A DNA stretch of 64,000 nucleotides from Nostoc cf. commune SO-36 (GCF_023734775.1 NZ_AP025732.1:4036501-4100500), one strand, 5' to 3'; counted from the first letter of the stretch, positions 26,943 through 36,978 are shown. Numbers and translations are program-made. The notes: generated by a model not told the origin, from the sequence alone.

Positions 26943-27967
26943 ACAAAATTGAAGTTTTTTCGTAACACTGTATAGGTCTACTCTCTGAATGAGAGTGTTG
27001 ATGCTATTTTAGCTATTTTTAAACTGTAGAATGTGTATCATTCCACAAGCTAAACCAGTTGTGCAACTGTCAGAAGAGCGTTTTTATACATGAAATTATT
27101 AATACCAAGCTACAAGTAAACAAATCATGTTTTATTTTGTGATTAATATTTTCAGATGTTTCCCTGTATGGTGTAACGGCTCCAGTAGGTAAAGCCAACT
27201 TTAACAGCATCATAAATTACATTTTTTCGCTGCTTAAAAATTAATTAGCAAAATGTACTTGTTCGATACTTCATGATTATATCATTCTGTAAAGCCTTTG
27301 ATAAGGTTATTTTACTATAATTGCTAATTTGTGATACAGGACACAAAACCGCAATTGCACTGAATATCTACCAGTGCTTTTATTGTTATACGGTAGTTAT
27401 ACACACAAATATTTGATGATCCAGAATAAATGGCTAGTAATGATTTTTGTAACCAATCATAACTACCGAATAAATACAGATACAGTAACTGTGTTGTACA
27501 GCATGAATTCAGTGATAACACTAAACAAATATTTAAGAATTGGAATTTTCAAATCTGTTCAATATCACAGTAATTTTGTCAATCTATATATAGATAGAGT
27601 AAAAAATGTTTTAGAGAATGGTGTGTATGTGTAGAGTGTTATCGCCAGACTTTGCTCACATTTGAATCAAATACCCAATCTCAATTTTCAAATTCTAAAT
27701 CCGTATAATTTTTTGGATCAATCCAGATAAAATACAAAAAATTGTATCCTACATAACAAATTAATTAACTAAAAAAACCGCCACTAACTATCATAGGGCG
27801 GTCTTGTTAAGCAATCGGAGGGTAATTACAGATTACTCTGCTAATAAATGAAATTGCTGTAACGAAGTTTGCATTAAATTGGGGATTGGGAATTGAGGAT
27901 TGGGCATGCTTACTCTCCTTGTCGCACTCATCTCTCTCACTCCCTACAGACGTGATTAATCGCGTCT
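26943..27967. other. 1-kb gene-free region
   Basis: AT-rich, no convincing gene on either strand. Contains a large inverted repeat (15-bp arms, one mismatch, 27386-27400 and 27459-27473, TTATACGGTAGTTAT against ATAACTACCGAATAA). Near 27777-27806 an imperfect AACCGCC..GGGCGGT hairpin may be a terminator. Could hold an unannotated small RNA; not provable by eye. Confidence 0.45.
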
Positions 27968-28935
27968 TTACTTTCCATAAACACTCATTGGTTCCTTGAT
28001 AAATCGGGTGTAAAGATGTTTAAACGTAGACTTAATGACGCGGGGCATACCAAAATCAATGGGCATTAACTTGTCTGGTAGTCGCCAATCTTCTATTCTT
28101 AATAAGTCAGGATTTAAATGCGGAAACTCTATGTCAGCAAGTTCTGGACAAACCCCTAGCCTTTGGGAAGCTGCAACTGTAGGAACTTGTTCAGGAGGAA
28201 CATTGAGGATTTCTACCATTGCCCGATCTAACGCAAATATATCTGATGCGGCTGCTAAAATTCCCAGTTGGCGAGGTTCACCATTACTAGGGCCATTTCC
28301 TTCATGACCGATGATGCCATCTAATATGGTTAAGTTAGGGTTAATAGCCCTAGCAGTTTCTACTAACATTTCACCAAATCTATTCGCATCTTTTCCGGCT
28401 TCCATGTGCCACCAAGCTTTCATTTTGCCGGGGACGCAACCAAATAAGTTTTTTACGCCCAGTGTTAATGTTAGCTGCATGTGTGATTTTACTTTCGGTA
28501 GGTTAATCACTACGTCTGCTTCCATTGCTTCTTTTGACAGTCGCAGATGGTTAAAATTGTCGCTAATGGTTTGGTAACGCTGACCCTGAAAATCGATGAT
28601 GGGAAGATTCAGTTCTTCTAAAATAGGCAGATAGCCATTTGCCACTGCTACGCCTTTGGCACTACCAAAAGCAGGACTATCGCCCAAAAATGGCTTACCG
28701 CCAACCTCAATTACCATCTGGGCAACTTCGTAAACTAGTTCGGCACGGGTGATACACTCTTTACCAGGACGCGAGCCTGTAAGTAGATTAGGTTTGAGTA
28801 AAACGCGATCGCCTTTTTTACAAACGCTGCCATTCCTCCAAAAGGTTCCAGCAGTGTGACTAAAGATTCTCGTAAAGCCTCTTGTTCGTAGGATGTAGCC
28901 CGAATGAGACTGACAGATGATTTTTGAGTCTGCAT
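27968..28935 (-). pseudogene. DUF362 protein, one frameshift
   Basis: DUF362 family, proteins of unknown function often linked to iron-sulfur clusters. The 5' part (MQTQKSSVSLIRATSYEQEA..FGGMAAFVKK) leaves the frame in a run of six A (plus-strand 28814-28819). With seven A it reads VKKGDRVLLKPNLLTGSRPGKECITRAELVYEVAQMVIEVGG, joining the 3' part that continues with DSPAFGSAKGVAVANGY, INLPKVKSHMQLTLTLGVKNLFGCVPG and LDGIIGHEGNGPSNGEP. All family landmarks are retained, so the break is a single-base homopolymer error or a very young mutation. No C-terminal ferredoxin domain is visible. Confidence 0.82.
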
Positions 28936-28984
28936 GGATAATAAATTACCAGTAATGAAGATATTCTTTTATCTTCCTATTTAT

Positions 28985-29166
28985 ACCAATTCTCTAAAAT
29001 CTCGCGTACTAGCTTAACCTCTGCCGTAACCACAAAGCCAAAAACGAACCGCAGAGAACGCAGAGTCATGAGAGGTTTTTTGATCAGTTAATCGTTCCTT
29101 TTTATTTTTCTCTCTGTGTACTCTGTGCCTCTGTGGTAGCCTGCGGCAAGCCGCTTTGCGTCTACG
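28985..29166. repeat. Intergenic inverted repeat with a dispersed-repeat tail
   Basis: ACGAACCGCAGAGAACGCAGAG (about 29043) faces CTCTGTGTACTCTGTGCCTCTGTGGT (about 29112-29137), an imperfect stem of a kind frequent in Nostoc-group spacers. A half of it recurs at about 55735-55775. A palindromic block GCGGCAAGCCGC follows at 29143-29154. Confidence 0.55.
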
Positions 29167-29181
29167 TTAAAAAAATTGACA

Positions 29182-30618
29182 CTAATCGATCTGCTTTGAT
29201 TCTCGACTCAGAGGTAAGATACCACTCATCTGTTCTAGATTTAACACTGTGGCTAATTCTGCCTCATTCATCAATCCGCGTTCTAAGACAATTTGCCGTA
29301 AAGATTTACCAGTTTCTAAAGATTCTTTGGCGACATCTGCGGCATTTAAATAACCGATGTGGGTATTTAACGCGGTTACTAAGGCTAAACTACCTTCTGC
29401 ATAAGCTAAACAACGTTCCTGGTTTGCTGTGATTCCTTCAATACAGCGTTCTGTAAGGACAGCGATGGTATTACCGAGAATTTCGATGCTGTGAATCAGG
29501 TTATAGGCGATTAGCGGCATCATCACATTTAATTCTAATTGTCCGGCTTGGGCGGCTAATGCGATCGCACTGTCGTAGCCCATCACCTGAAAACACACCA
29601 TTGATGTCATCTCTGCCATAACTGGGTTATATTTTCCTGGCATAATCGAGGAACCGGGTTGCACTGGGGGGAGTTGAATTTCTTTCAAGCCTGTTTTTGG
29701 CCCCGAATCCATCAGCCGCAAATCATGAGATATTTTGACTAAATCCTGAGCCAAGTTGCGTAAAGCACCGGAAACATTTACAAATGGCGCCATACTTTGC
29801 ATGGCTGCCATGAGATGGGGCGCAGGTTCTAAAGGAGTATCAATCAATTCTGAGAGAACTTCTACTACACGGGCGCGATATAGAGGATGAGTATTTAACC
29901 CGGTTCCGGCTGCACTACCTCCCAAACCCAACACCATCAAATCTCCAGAGGCGGTGTAAATCCGGTTTTGGTGTTCTGTAAGAATGTGCGCCCAAGCCCG
30001 AAAATTCTCACCCAAACGCACGGGGACGGCATCTTGTAAGTGGGTTCTGCCAGATTTGACGATATCTTGAAATTCTACCGCTTTGTTTTCTAAGGATGCG
30101 ATCGCACCATCTATTGCTGGGTGTAATGTCTTGGATAATGCCAATAATCCACCAATCCGAATTGCAGTAGGAATCACATCATTGGTAGACTGTCCATAAT
30201 TAACGTGATCGTTAGGACTAACGCGTTTATAATTCCCCTTTTCTTCACCCAGAATTTCTAAGGCGCGATTTGCCAGAACTTCGTTGATATTCATGTGGTG
30301 GGATGTTCCAGCACCTGCCTGATAAACATCCACAACAAATTGATCCCGGAACTTCCCAGCCAGGATTTCATCAGTTGCTTGCACAATCGCCTGACTAATA
30401 TCTTGAGGAATGCAATCTAGTTCTCCATTCACAATTGCTGTAGCTTTTTTGATTATTAATCCAGCATCTACGTAAGTAGGTAAAGGCTTGATGCCGCTAA
30501 TGGGAAAGTTTTCGATTGCTCGTAGCGTTTGGATACCGTAATAAACGCTACTAGCAATTTGGCGATCGCCCATCGAATCGCGTTCGATGCGGAATTGGTT
30601 GTCTGTGTGTTCAGTCAT
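29182..30618 (-). CDS. aspA: Aspartate ammonia-lyase (fumarase/aspartase superfamily)
   Basis: 478 residues. Class II fumarase/aspartase fold with TGPSxx-equivalent NYGQSTNDVIPTA, KSGRTHLQDAVPVRLG and the mobile catalytic loop GSSIMPGKYNPVMAE. The N-terminus FRIERDSMGDRQIASSVYYGIQTLRAIENFPISG and full length fit aspartase better than fumarase. It interconverts aspartate and fumarate plus ammonia; in cyanobacteria this may help break down aspartate released from cyanophycin. Lyase call is firm, aspartase over fumarase about 80 percent. Confidence 0.9.
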   Translation of the reverse strand: MTEHTDNQFRIERDSMGDRQIASSVYYGIQTLRAIENFPISGIKPLPTYVDAGLIIKKATAIVNGELDCIPQDISQAIVQATDEILAGKFRDQFVVDVYQAGAGTSHHMNINEVLANRALEILGEEKGNYKRVSPNDHVNYGQSTNDVIPTAIRIGGLLALSKTLHPAIDGAIASLENKAVEFQDIVKSGRTHLQDAVPVRLGENFRAWAHILTEHQNRIYTASGDLMVLGLGGSAAGTGLNTHPLYRARVVEVLSELIDTPLEPAPHLMAAMQSMAPFVNVSGALRNLAQDLVKISHDLRLMDSGPKTGLKEIQLPPVQPGSSIMPGKYNPVMAEMTSMVCFQVMGYDSAIALAAQAGQLELNVMMPLIAYNLIHSIEILGNTIAVLTERCIEGITANQERCLAYAEGSLALVTALNTHIGYLNAADVAKESLETGKSLRQIVLERGLMNEAELATVLNLEQMSGILPLSRESKQID

Positions 30619-30810
30619 AGTATTGTTTTAAGAGAGCTACAGAAAACAGATTTTCCCACGCAGGCACACTCAGATACACTAATCTGCATAGATTTTGCAT
30701 ATTTGCCTCGCTGCTTGTTGCTTTACAGTCGTTAATTTTGAAGTTTGATTTATGAATTACGAATTACAAATTACGTTAGCGAAGCGGGGCGAAGCCCATT
30801 ACGAATTATT

Positions 30811-31338
30811 ATGACTATACCCAACTGGATTACCTTCTCTCGCCTATTGGGGATACCATTTCTGCTTTATGGTTTATATAATCCCACACCTCAAGCTCAG
30901 TGGATATGTTTGTCGATTTTTCTCGTTGCTGCATTGACTGATTGGTTAGACGGCTATTTGGCGCGAAAACTCAACCAAATTAGTGAATTGGGTAAATTTC
31001 TCGATCCTTTAGTGGATAAACTTTTGGTACTTGCGCCGTTGCTGGTTTTTATTGAATTAGGAAAAGTGCCAGCTTGGGGAGTGTTTTTGATTTTAGCGCG
31101 GGAATTAGCGATCGCTGGTTGGCGGGTAAATCAAACGACAATTACTGGGGCGAATATTTGGGGTAAACTCAAAACTGTTAGTCAAATAGTTGCGATCGCA
31201 CTTCTGATTGCACCACTACCTGAAGTATGGCAAAGTCCCTCTCTGATTGCCTTTTGGATTTCTGTTGCCTTGACTTTAATTTCTGGGGGTATTTATCTTT
31301 TGCCGCAAAAAGTTAGCACTAATGAAACGGCAATATAG
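30811..31338 (+). CDS. pgsA: CDP-diacylglycerol--glycerol-3-phosphate 3-phosphatidyltransferase
   Basis: 175 residues from MTIPNWITFSRLLGIPFLLY; an upstream in-frame start is inside a dispersed repeat (30774-30800) and is rejected. Integral membrane enzyme making phosphatidylglycerol phosphate, the precursor of PG that photosystems require. The CDP-alcohol phosphatidyltransferase signature is DWLDGYLARKLNQISELGKF followed by LDPLVDK. Four or more hydrophobic helices. C-terminus ends on a soluble tail. The repeat just upstream may affect its 5' UTR. Confidence 0.93.
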   Translation: MTIPNWITFSRLLGIPFLLYGLYNPTPQAQWICLSIFLVAALTDWLDGYLARKLNQISELGKFLDPLVDKLLVLAPLLVFIELGKVPAWGVFLILARELAIAGWRVNQTTITGANIWGKLKTVSQIVAIALLIAPLPEVWQSPSLIAFWISVALTLISGGIYLLPQKVSTNETAI

Positions 31339-31428
31339 TATCGTAACTAGGAAAAATACACCTTTAAGTTCAAGGAGAAATCAAATAACCTGCATTGTAT
31401 CGATATTTTTTTATTTGGAAGTCCTTTA

Positions 31429-31716
31429 GAACTCGGAAGTTGAGCCTCTGAACTCGGAAGTTGAGCCTCTGAACTCGAAAGTTGAGCCTCTGAACTCGGA
31501 AGTTGAGCCTCTGAACTCGAAAGTTGAGCCTTTGAACTCGGAAGTTGAGCCTCTGAACTCGGAAGTTGAGCCTCTGAACTCGGAAGTTGAGCCTTTGAAC
31601 TCGAAAGTTGAGCCTCTGAACTCGGAAGTTGCACCTTTGAACTCGGAAGTTGAGCCTCTGAACTCGGAAGTTGAGCCTCTGAACTCGGAAGTTGCACTTT
31701 TGAACCCGGAACTTCA
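31429..31716. repeat. 21-nt tandem array, about 14 units
   Basis: Unit GAACTCGGAAGTTGAGCCTCT repeated at a strict 21-nt period, with variants at two positions (GGAAG/GAAAG; CCTCT/CCTTT) and two units reading GTTGCACTTT-like. Because 21 is a multiple of three, all frames stay open and give false repetitive ORFs. The 13-nt core GAACTCGGAAGTT is the reverse complement of the core in the 20091-20211 array. Confidence 0.9.
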
Positions 31717-31825
31717 AGATCAAAAGTTCAAAACTCGGAATTTTTAGAATTCACAAACAAATAAAGAGTCGAGTTGAACAAATATGAGAAGTAATTTAGC
31801 GCCTCACTTTGACACAGCTACTACT

Positions 31826-32710
31826 TTATTTCTCAAAATCATAGCTAGGTAATCCGCTAACATCAGTTTGGAGAGCAAACAAATCACCTGAATAGAAACT
31901 TTTTTCTATCTCCCCTTGGCTAAGTCCAACTGAAGCAGTAGTAATGTAGAGTGTTTGTAAATCTTCGCCGCCAAAAGTGCAACTAGTTGGCACTTGCACA
32001 GGTAATTTTATCCGCAATATCTCTTCACCCTTGGGGTTGAAACGAATCACACACCATCCATCCCACATCGCTGACCAAATATTTCCTTGACTATCTATCG
32101 TCAACCCATCTGGATAGAAAGATTCATGAGTTAAATCAACAAAAATCCGGCGATTAGTAATGCTACCTGTTACTGAATTAAAGTCGTAAGCATATATTTT
32201 TTGTTGAGGAGAATCACTCAAATAAAACGTTTTTTGATCGGGACTCCACCCCAAACCATTAGAGATAGTCAATCCCGTTTCCATGATCTGCAATGAACCA
32301 TCAGCATCATAACGATAGAGACTAGCCTGGGGTTTTTCTAAAGAACACATTGAGCCAATCCAAAAGCGGCCTTGGGGGTCACATTTGCCATCATTAAAAC
32401 GGTTATCTGGCAGATTTGCTTCAATTTCTAAAATGGGAGTAACTTCACCTGTCTGGGTGTTGAGGAATGCCAGATGATGACGCAGTGCCATAATTAATCT
32501 ATCTTTACCTGCTGTTGCGATCGCACCTACTACATCTCCCACATCAAAAAACAAGTCTTTCCCCGTAGCCGGATTGAACTGATGTACACGATGGTTGTGA
32601 ATATCAATCCAGTACAGTAAGTTTTGGGTAGAATCCCAGATGGGGCTTTCACCCAAGCGGGCACGAGACTCTAGAACATTGTAAAGTGGATATTGCAAAA
32701 CCTGGCTCAT
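31826..32710 (-). CDS. SMP-30/gluconolactonase/LRE family protein
   Basis: About 294 residues from MSQVLQYPLYNVLESRARLGESP. Six-bladed beta-propeller hydrolase family; many members open sugar lactones with a bound divalent metal. Landmarks are GESPIWD (metal Glu), YWIDIHNHRVHQF, RFNDGKCDPQGRFWIGSM (Asn/Asp metal ligands), TISNGLGWSPDQKTFYLSDSPQQKIYAYDF and the DGLTIDSQGNIWSAMWDGW segment. Cytosolic, no signal. Likely a sugar-acid lactonase; true substrate unknown. Confidence 0.9.
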   Translation of the reverse strand: MSQVLQYPLYNVLESRARLGESPIWDSTQNLLYWIDIHNHRVHQFNPATGKDLFFDVGDVVGAIATAGKDRLIMALRHHLAFLNTQTGEVTPILEIEANLPDNRFNDGKCDPQGRFWIGSMCSLEKPQASLYRYDADGSLQIMETGLTISNGLGWSPDQKTFYLSDSPQQKIYAYDFNSVTGSITNRRIFVDLTHESFYPDGLTIDSQGNIWSAMWDGWCVIRFNPKGEEILRIKLPVQVPTSCTFGGEDLQTLYITTASVGLSQGEIEKSFYSGDLFALQTDVSGLPSYDFEK

Positions 32711-32933
32711 TTTATCAATCAACAATAGTATTTACAGAAACTAGTTTCAGTAGCCTTCAGGCAATTCTAAAAAACGTTTGCCTGACTAATAAAGAAAATT
32801 TTCATTCCTGTTTCAGTAAAGACTAAAGATGCAATTTATCGCGTCTTCCCCAGGTAGAAGAAAATATTTTTAATTTTGACTCAACCTTTACTGCGATCCG
32901 TTAACTTAAAATTAGTCGGTCAGGATTCGCCTT

Positions 32934-33668
32934 ATGTATCAAACAGACCCGCCTCTCTCTCCCAAAGAAACCCTGCCAACCATGTATGATCTTCCCAGTG
33001 AATACCCGGAGGACTCTGGTTTGCCTGACGAATTTCACCTTTTTCAGCCCCAACTTCTGCGCGAAACCTTCTGTCCACCTAACTATCCAGCAGAGGAAGT
33101 ATTTGTTGCCAATGACTTAAACCTTTACTATGACCTCCGGCATACACTATGGTACAAACGCCCAGACTGGTTTGCTGCTGTGGGAGTTTCGCGTCTCTAC
33201 GAACAGCAAAACTTGCGTCTGAGTTATGTTATCTGGCAAGAAGGGGTTGCTCCTTTTGTAGTGGTAGAATTGCTTTCTCCTGGCACTGAAAAAGAAGACT
33301 TAGGACAAACTCTGCGGGAGATTAACCAACCACCGACCAAATGGGAAGTTTATGAGCGGATTTTGCGAGTTCCTTACTACATTGTTTTTGACCGCTACAC
33401 TGACAAACTCCAAGTATTTCAATTAGTTGCAGATAGTTACAGCGAATTGGACTTGAGTACTTCACGGGCGTGGATGCCGGGTTTAGAACTGGGCTTAGGA
33501 CTTTGGCAAGGTTCTTACCAAGGAATTGAGCGATTGTGGCTACGTTGGTATGATGCATCTGGGAATTGGCTTCCCACGCCGCTAGAAAAACTAGAACGAG
33601 AAAGTCAACGTGCTAACAGATTAGCAGCACAACTGCGAGAGTTAGGCGTTAACCCTGATGATTTATGA
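32934..33668 (+). CDS. Uma2 family protein (PD-(D/E)XK nuclease superfamily)
   Basis: 244 residues. Conserved Uma2 features: the Asp region VANDLNLYYDLRHTLWYKRPDWFAAVG, the strand FVVVELLSPGTEKEDLG and YYIVFDRYTDKLQVFQLV. Family is hugely expanded in cyanobacteria, has a restriction-endonuclease fold and no established function. C-terminus is a coiled Arg/Glu-rich tail (LEKLERESQRANRLAAQLRELG). Could be a domesticated nuclease; unlinked to other defence genes here. Confidence 0.9.
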   Translation: MYQTDPPLSPKETLPTMYDLPSEYPEDSGLPDEFHLFQPQLLRETFCPPNYPAEEVFVANDLNLYYDLRHTLWYKRPDWFAAVGVSRLYEQQNLRLSYVIWQEGVAPFVVVELLSPGTEKEDLGQTLREINQPPTKWEVYERILRVPYYIVFDRYTDKLQVFQLVADSYSELDLSTSRAWMPGLELGLGLWQGSYQGIERLWLRWYDASGNWLPTPLEKLERESQRANRLAAQLRELGVNPDDL

Positions 33669-33733
33669 AAATGCGATCGCATCAAGTCAACTTAAGTGAA
33701 ACGGGCGAGTCTTATTCGCCCAGCCTGATGCAC

Positions 33734-34674
33734 TCACAACGCTTGTAAAATCTCCTCATCTACAGAAAAATCAACATCAGCTTTATCTTTTGCATTAGCC
33801 AAATAGTCATTTTCCAGAGAATCTTGTAACCCAGAAATCAAATCATATTCAGGATGCCAATTTAATTCTGTTTGCGCTCTATTCACCGAAGCAAAGAAAT
33901 GCTGTACCCGCATCGGAAAAGCTTTGCGTTTGCCGAAATCAAACTTTTTCGGGTCGTAGTGGACGATTTTTACAGCATCGGGCGATTTGCCAGCAGCTAC
34001 AGCACTAGCACGGGCTAAACCATCAAAAGTGACAAAGCGATCGCCAGAGATATTATAAATCTGTTTTATGGCTTGTTCATTACCCAAAATCTTAGTCATT
34101 GCTTGTGCTAAGTCTTTTACATGACCTAGCTGAGTGATATGCAAGCCATTTCCGGGGATAGGAATGGGGCGATCGCGCACAATTCTGTCAAAAAACCAGC
34201 CCTCCAACTCATTATAATTACGAGGCCCGTAAATATAAGTAGGACGAATAGAGGTAAAGGGTAATCCCAATTGAGTCAAATAAGCTTCTGTTTCATGTTT
34301 ACCTTTATGACGACTTTTGGGATCTACTGGATCGCCTTCTACATGAGGCAATTGGTCAGATTTGAGATACACTCCCGCAGAACTCATGTACACAAAATGT
34401 TGCACTCGGTCTTGAAAAATCTCTGCTAGTGGTTGAGTATCAGTAAGTTCCCGCCCGTTATTGTCAAAAATGACATCAAAGTTTTCTTGTGATAACTTTG
34501 CTTTTAATTGAGTAGCATCTGTGCGATCGCCTATAATTTGTCCTACTCCCTGTAAAGAAGGTGCAGGTCGATTCCCACGATTGAACAGCACCACCTCGTG
34601 TCCTTGTTCCACTAGTAGCTGAGTCAAATACACACCAATGAACCGAGTACCACCTCTATAATCAGAATTCGCAT
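33734..34674 (-). pseudogene. NAD-dependent epimerase/CSP41-like protein, frameshift at N-terminus
   Basis: Extended short-chain dehydrogenase (SDR) of the type related to chloroplast CSP41: YLTQLLVEQGHEVVLFNRGNRPAP, then FVYMSSAGVYLKSDQLPH and GPRNYNELEGWFFDRI. The nucleotide-binding start MRILI..GGTRFIGVYLTQ lies upstream, with its ATG at 34674, in a different frame. A single missing base near 34654-34660 explains the split (941 nt, one short of a multiple of three). As written, the start would be lost. CSP41 proteins bind or cleave RNA in chloroplasts; a role in the cyanobacterium is inference. Confidence 0.8.
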
Positions 34675-34968
34675 AAATTCACCCTTTTTATATCAGTTGT
34701 CGGCAAGGGAGTAGGGGGTTCGGGAGTAGGTAATAAAGCAGGGGAGGCAGGGGAAGAATAACTACTATTGGTATTCCCCATTCCCCACTCCCCATTCTCC
34801 ACTCCCCACTTTGAGATTATCAGGTTGCAGCATCCATCTGGAACCTCAGAGGAAAAGATTCGTCCTATGTGCTAATCTGGGCGCTTACCGTAAATTAATC
34901 ACAAAGGGAAACTTTTCAGTTAACGTCATCAAGTTGGTCTTTGTATTTTCCATTTATTCAAGTTATCT
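34675..34968. other. Intergenic region with CCCCA/CCCCACT-rich repeats
   Basis: Between divergent genes. Contains a low-complexity block (CCCCATTCCCCACTCCCCATTCTCCACTCC) near 34777-34810. No gene. Confidence 0.5.
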
Positions 34969-36111
34969 GTGCCCTTGAAATATGCTCTGGTTCATGAGTG
35001 GCTGACACCCAAAGCCACCGGTGGTTCAGAACTCGTTGTCCGAGAAATTTTGAATCACATTGATGCTGATTTGTATGCTCTCATCGATTTTGAATCCAGC
35101 AATCCTGAAAGTTATTTATACAAACGTCAGATTGGCAAGACGTTTCTCCAAAACTTTCCTTATGCCCGGAACGGTGTACAAAAATACTTGCCTTTGTGGC
35201 CCTTGGCAATTGAACAACTTGATTTGCGGCATTATGATGTAATTCTGTCTTCATCCCACGCTGTTGCCAAAGGAATCCTTACCACTCCCGAACAGATGCA
35301 TATTTGCTACTGTCATAGCCCTATGCGCTATGCCTGGGACTTAACCTTTGATTATCTGCGCTACAGCAAACTAGGTAGTGGCGTACCTGGGTGGGTAACG
35401 CGATATTTATTACATCGTTTGCGCCAGTGGGATGTATTGAGTGCCAATCGTGTTGATTACTTCATTGCCAACTCGCAGTATACAGCTCGGCGGATTTGGC
35501 GTTGCTATCGACGAGAAGCTACAGTCATTTATCCACCAGTGAATATTGCGGAATTTCCGTTTCTCTCTGAAAAAGAGGATTTTTACCTGACAGTTTCCCG
35601 GTTAGTGAGTTATAAGCAAATATCGTTGATTGTCAAGGCTTTTAATCAACTAAAACGACCATTAGTAGTCATTGGTACAGGAGATGAAATGAACAAGATT
35701 AGGGAGATGGCAAACTCCAATATTCAAATACTGGGTGGCAACCCGATAATGTGGTTAAAAAATATATGTCTAGGGTTAAGGTGTTTGTATATGCAGCTTG
35801 TGAAGATTTTGGTATTGTCCTTAGTAGAAGCACAGGCTTGCGGTACGCCAGTAATTGCTTATGGTGCAGGGGGTGCTTTAGAAAGTGTGCGAGATATCCG
35901 CTCTTGTGTGGATACAGGGACAGGTATATTTTTCAAAACACAAACAGAGACGGCTTTAGTGGAGGCAGTAGAAAAGTTTGAAGTTTATCAAGGTTCCTTC
36001 AGTTCCGAGTATATGCGATCGCACGCCGAGCAGTTCTCACCGCAAATTTTTGCCGATCGTTATTTAGATTTTGTAAACAAATGCAACGAAAAAAGACCAT
36101 TTTTGCAATGA
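34969..36111 (+). CDS. Glycosyltransferase, GT4 type, with a scrambled internal 30-residue segment
   Basis: 380 residues, GTG start (MPLKYALVHEWLTPKATGG). Cytosolic or membrane-peripheral retaining glycosyltransferase of a surface polysaccharide pathway. A GT-B N-domain with GGSELV..HYDVILSSSHAVAKGIL and CYCHSPMRYAWD is followed by a C-domain with YLTVSRLVSYKQISLIVKAFNQL and VEAQACGTPVIAYGAGGALESV. Between about 35736 and 35824 the frame reads LGGNPIMWLKNICLGL.., which fits nothing. One added T and one deleted A restore [35 protein letters not shown]. Two opposite single-base errors therefore hide inside an intact-looking ORF. Acceptor and donor sugars unknown; leads the polysaccharide cluster. 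Confidence 0.88.
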   Translation: MPLKYALVHEWLTPKATGGSELVVREILNHIDADLYALIDFESSNPESYLYKRQIGKTFLQNFPYARNGVQKYLPLWPLAIEQLDLRHYDVILSSSHAVAKGILTTPEQMHICYCHSPMRYAWDLTFDYLRYSKLGSGVPGWVTRYLLHRLRQWDVLSANRVDYFIANSQYTARRIWRCYRREATVIYPPVNIAEFPFLSEKEDFYLTVSRLVSYKQISLIVKAFNQLKRPLVVIGTGDEMNKIREMANSNIQILGGNPIMWLKNICLGLRCLYMQLVKILVLSLVEAQACGTPVIAYGAGGALESVRDIRSCVDTGTGIFFKTQTETALVEAVEKFEVYQGSFSSEYMRSHAEQFSPQIFADRYLDFVNKCNEKRPFLQ

Positions 36112-36219
36112 TGGTCTTAATTAACGTCTTATTTTTTTAGGCTTTTGGCAATTTTCACCAGAAGCACCTCATTTTGGCTTTAATATTGGGACTATGTGTG
36201 GTGTGGATTATAAAGGAGT

Positions 36220-36978
36220 ATGATGACTGCCCAGAGCTCACTCCTCTCCGGCAAGCGAGGCGTTAGGCAAGACACTAGCTCGTCTACGCGTTTCTTAAAA
36301 CGCGGTCAAAAAACAAAGACGCCAAAAGTTAAGCCCAAAGGTTCATCTTTTCAGGGTTTAAACGGAGAGTTTGCCAAACGACTGTTCGATATAGTGTTTT
36401 CGCTGTCGGTATTAATTTTGTTCTTCCCCATCTACTTAATTTTGACCTTGCTGATTGCCTTTAGCTCAGAAGGGCCAATTTTTTATATCCAGGAACGGGT
36501 AGGGAAAAATTACAAAGCGTTTAATTGTATTAAATTCCGAACAATGGTAAGCAATGCAGACGAAATCCTCATGCAAATGATGGAAACATCGCCCGAATTG
36601 CGACAAGAATTTGAGAGCAGTTTTAAGCTGAAACAAGACCCCCGGATTACCAAAATTGGTCGATTTTTGCGAATTACTAGCTTAGACGAATTTCCCCAGT
36701 TCTGGAACGTTTTAAAAGGGGACATGAGTGTAGTCGGCCCCCGACCCTTGGTAACAGAAGAACTGCCAAAATATGGTTATCACATTGATGAGATTTTAAC
36801 AATCCGTCCAGGAATTACTGGTTTGTGGCAGGTATCTGGGCGTAATGACATTCCCTACCCTCGACGAGTCCAAATAGACCTGCATTATGTCAAATTTAGG
36901 AATTTCTGGCTTGATTTATGGATAATTTTGAAAACTGTTGATGTGGTCATTTTGCCCAAAAACAACGGGGCATACTGA
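36220..36978 (+). CDS. Priming sugar transferase (bacterial sugar transferase family)
   Basis: 252 residues of the undecaprenyl-phosphate sugar-phosphate transferase family (WbaP/ExoY-like) that starts exopolysaccharide repeat units. A variable N-terminus, whose DNA includes repeat-like material (about 36244-36290), precedes KRLFDIVFSLSVLILFFPIYL (membrane helix). Then come IKFRTMVSNAD, the family box TSLDEFPQFWNVLKGDMSVVGPRPL, and RPGITGLWQVSGRND. It ends in the typical KNNGAY tail. Likely co-operates with the upstream glycosyltransferase. A paralogue lies at 44010-44663. Confidence 0.93.
   Translation: MMTAQSSLLSGKRGVRQDTSSSTRFLKRGQKTKTPKVKPKGSSFQGLNGEFAKRLFDIVFSLSVLILFFPIYLILTLLIAFSSEGPIFYIQERVGKNYKAFNCIKFRTMVSNADEILMQMMETSPELRQEFESSFKLKQDPRITKIGRFLRITSLDEFPQFWNVLKGDMSVVGPRPLVTEELPKYGYHIDEILTIRPGITGLWQVSGRNDIPYPRRVQIDLHYVKFRNFWLDLWIILKTVDVVILPKNNGAY

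Noticed and set aside
31429..31716. CRISPR array
   Set aside because: Same reason: strict 21-nt tandem repeat without spacers.
31347..31747. Long repetitive reading frames on both strands (QLPSSEA, FRVQRLN and NSEVEPL repeats)
   Set aside because: They arise because the 21-nt unit keeps every frame open. No start context, no composition like neighbouring genes, and three frames cannot all be real.
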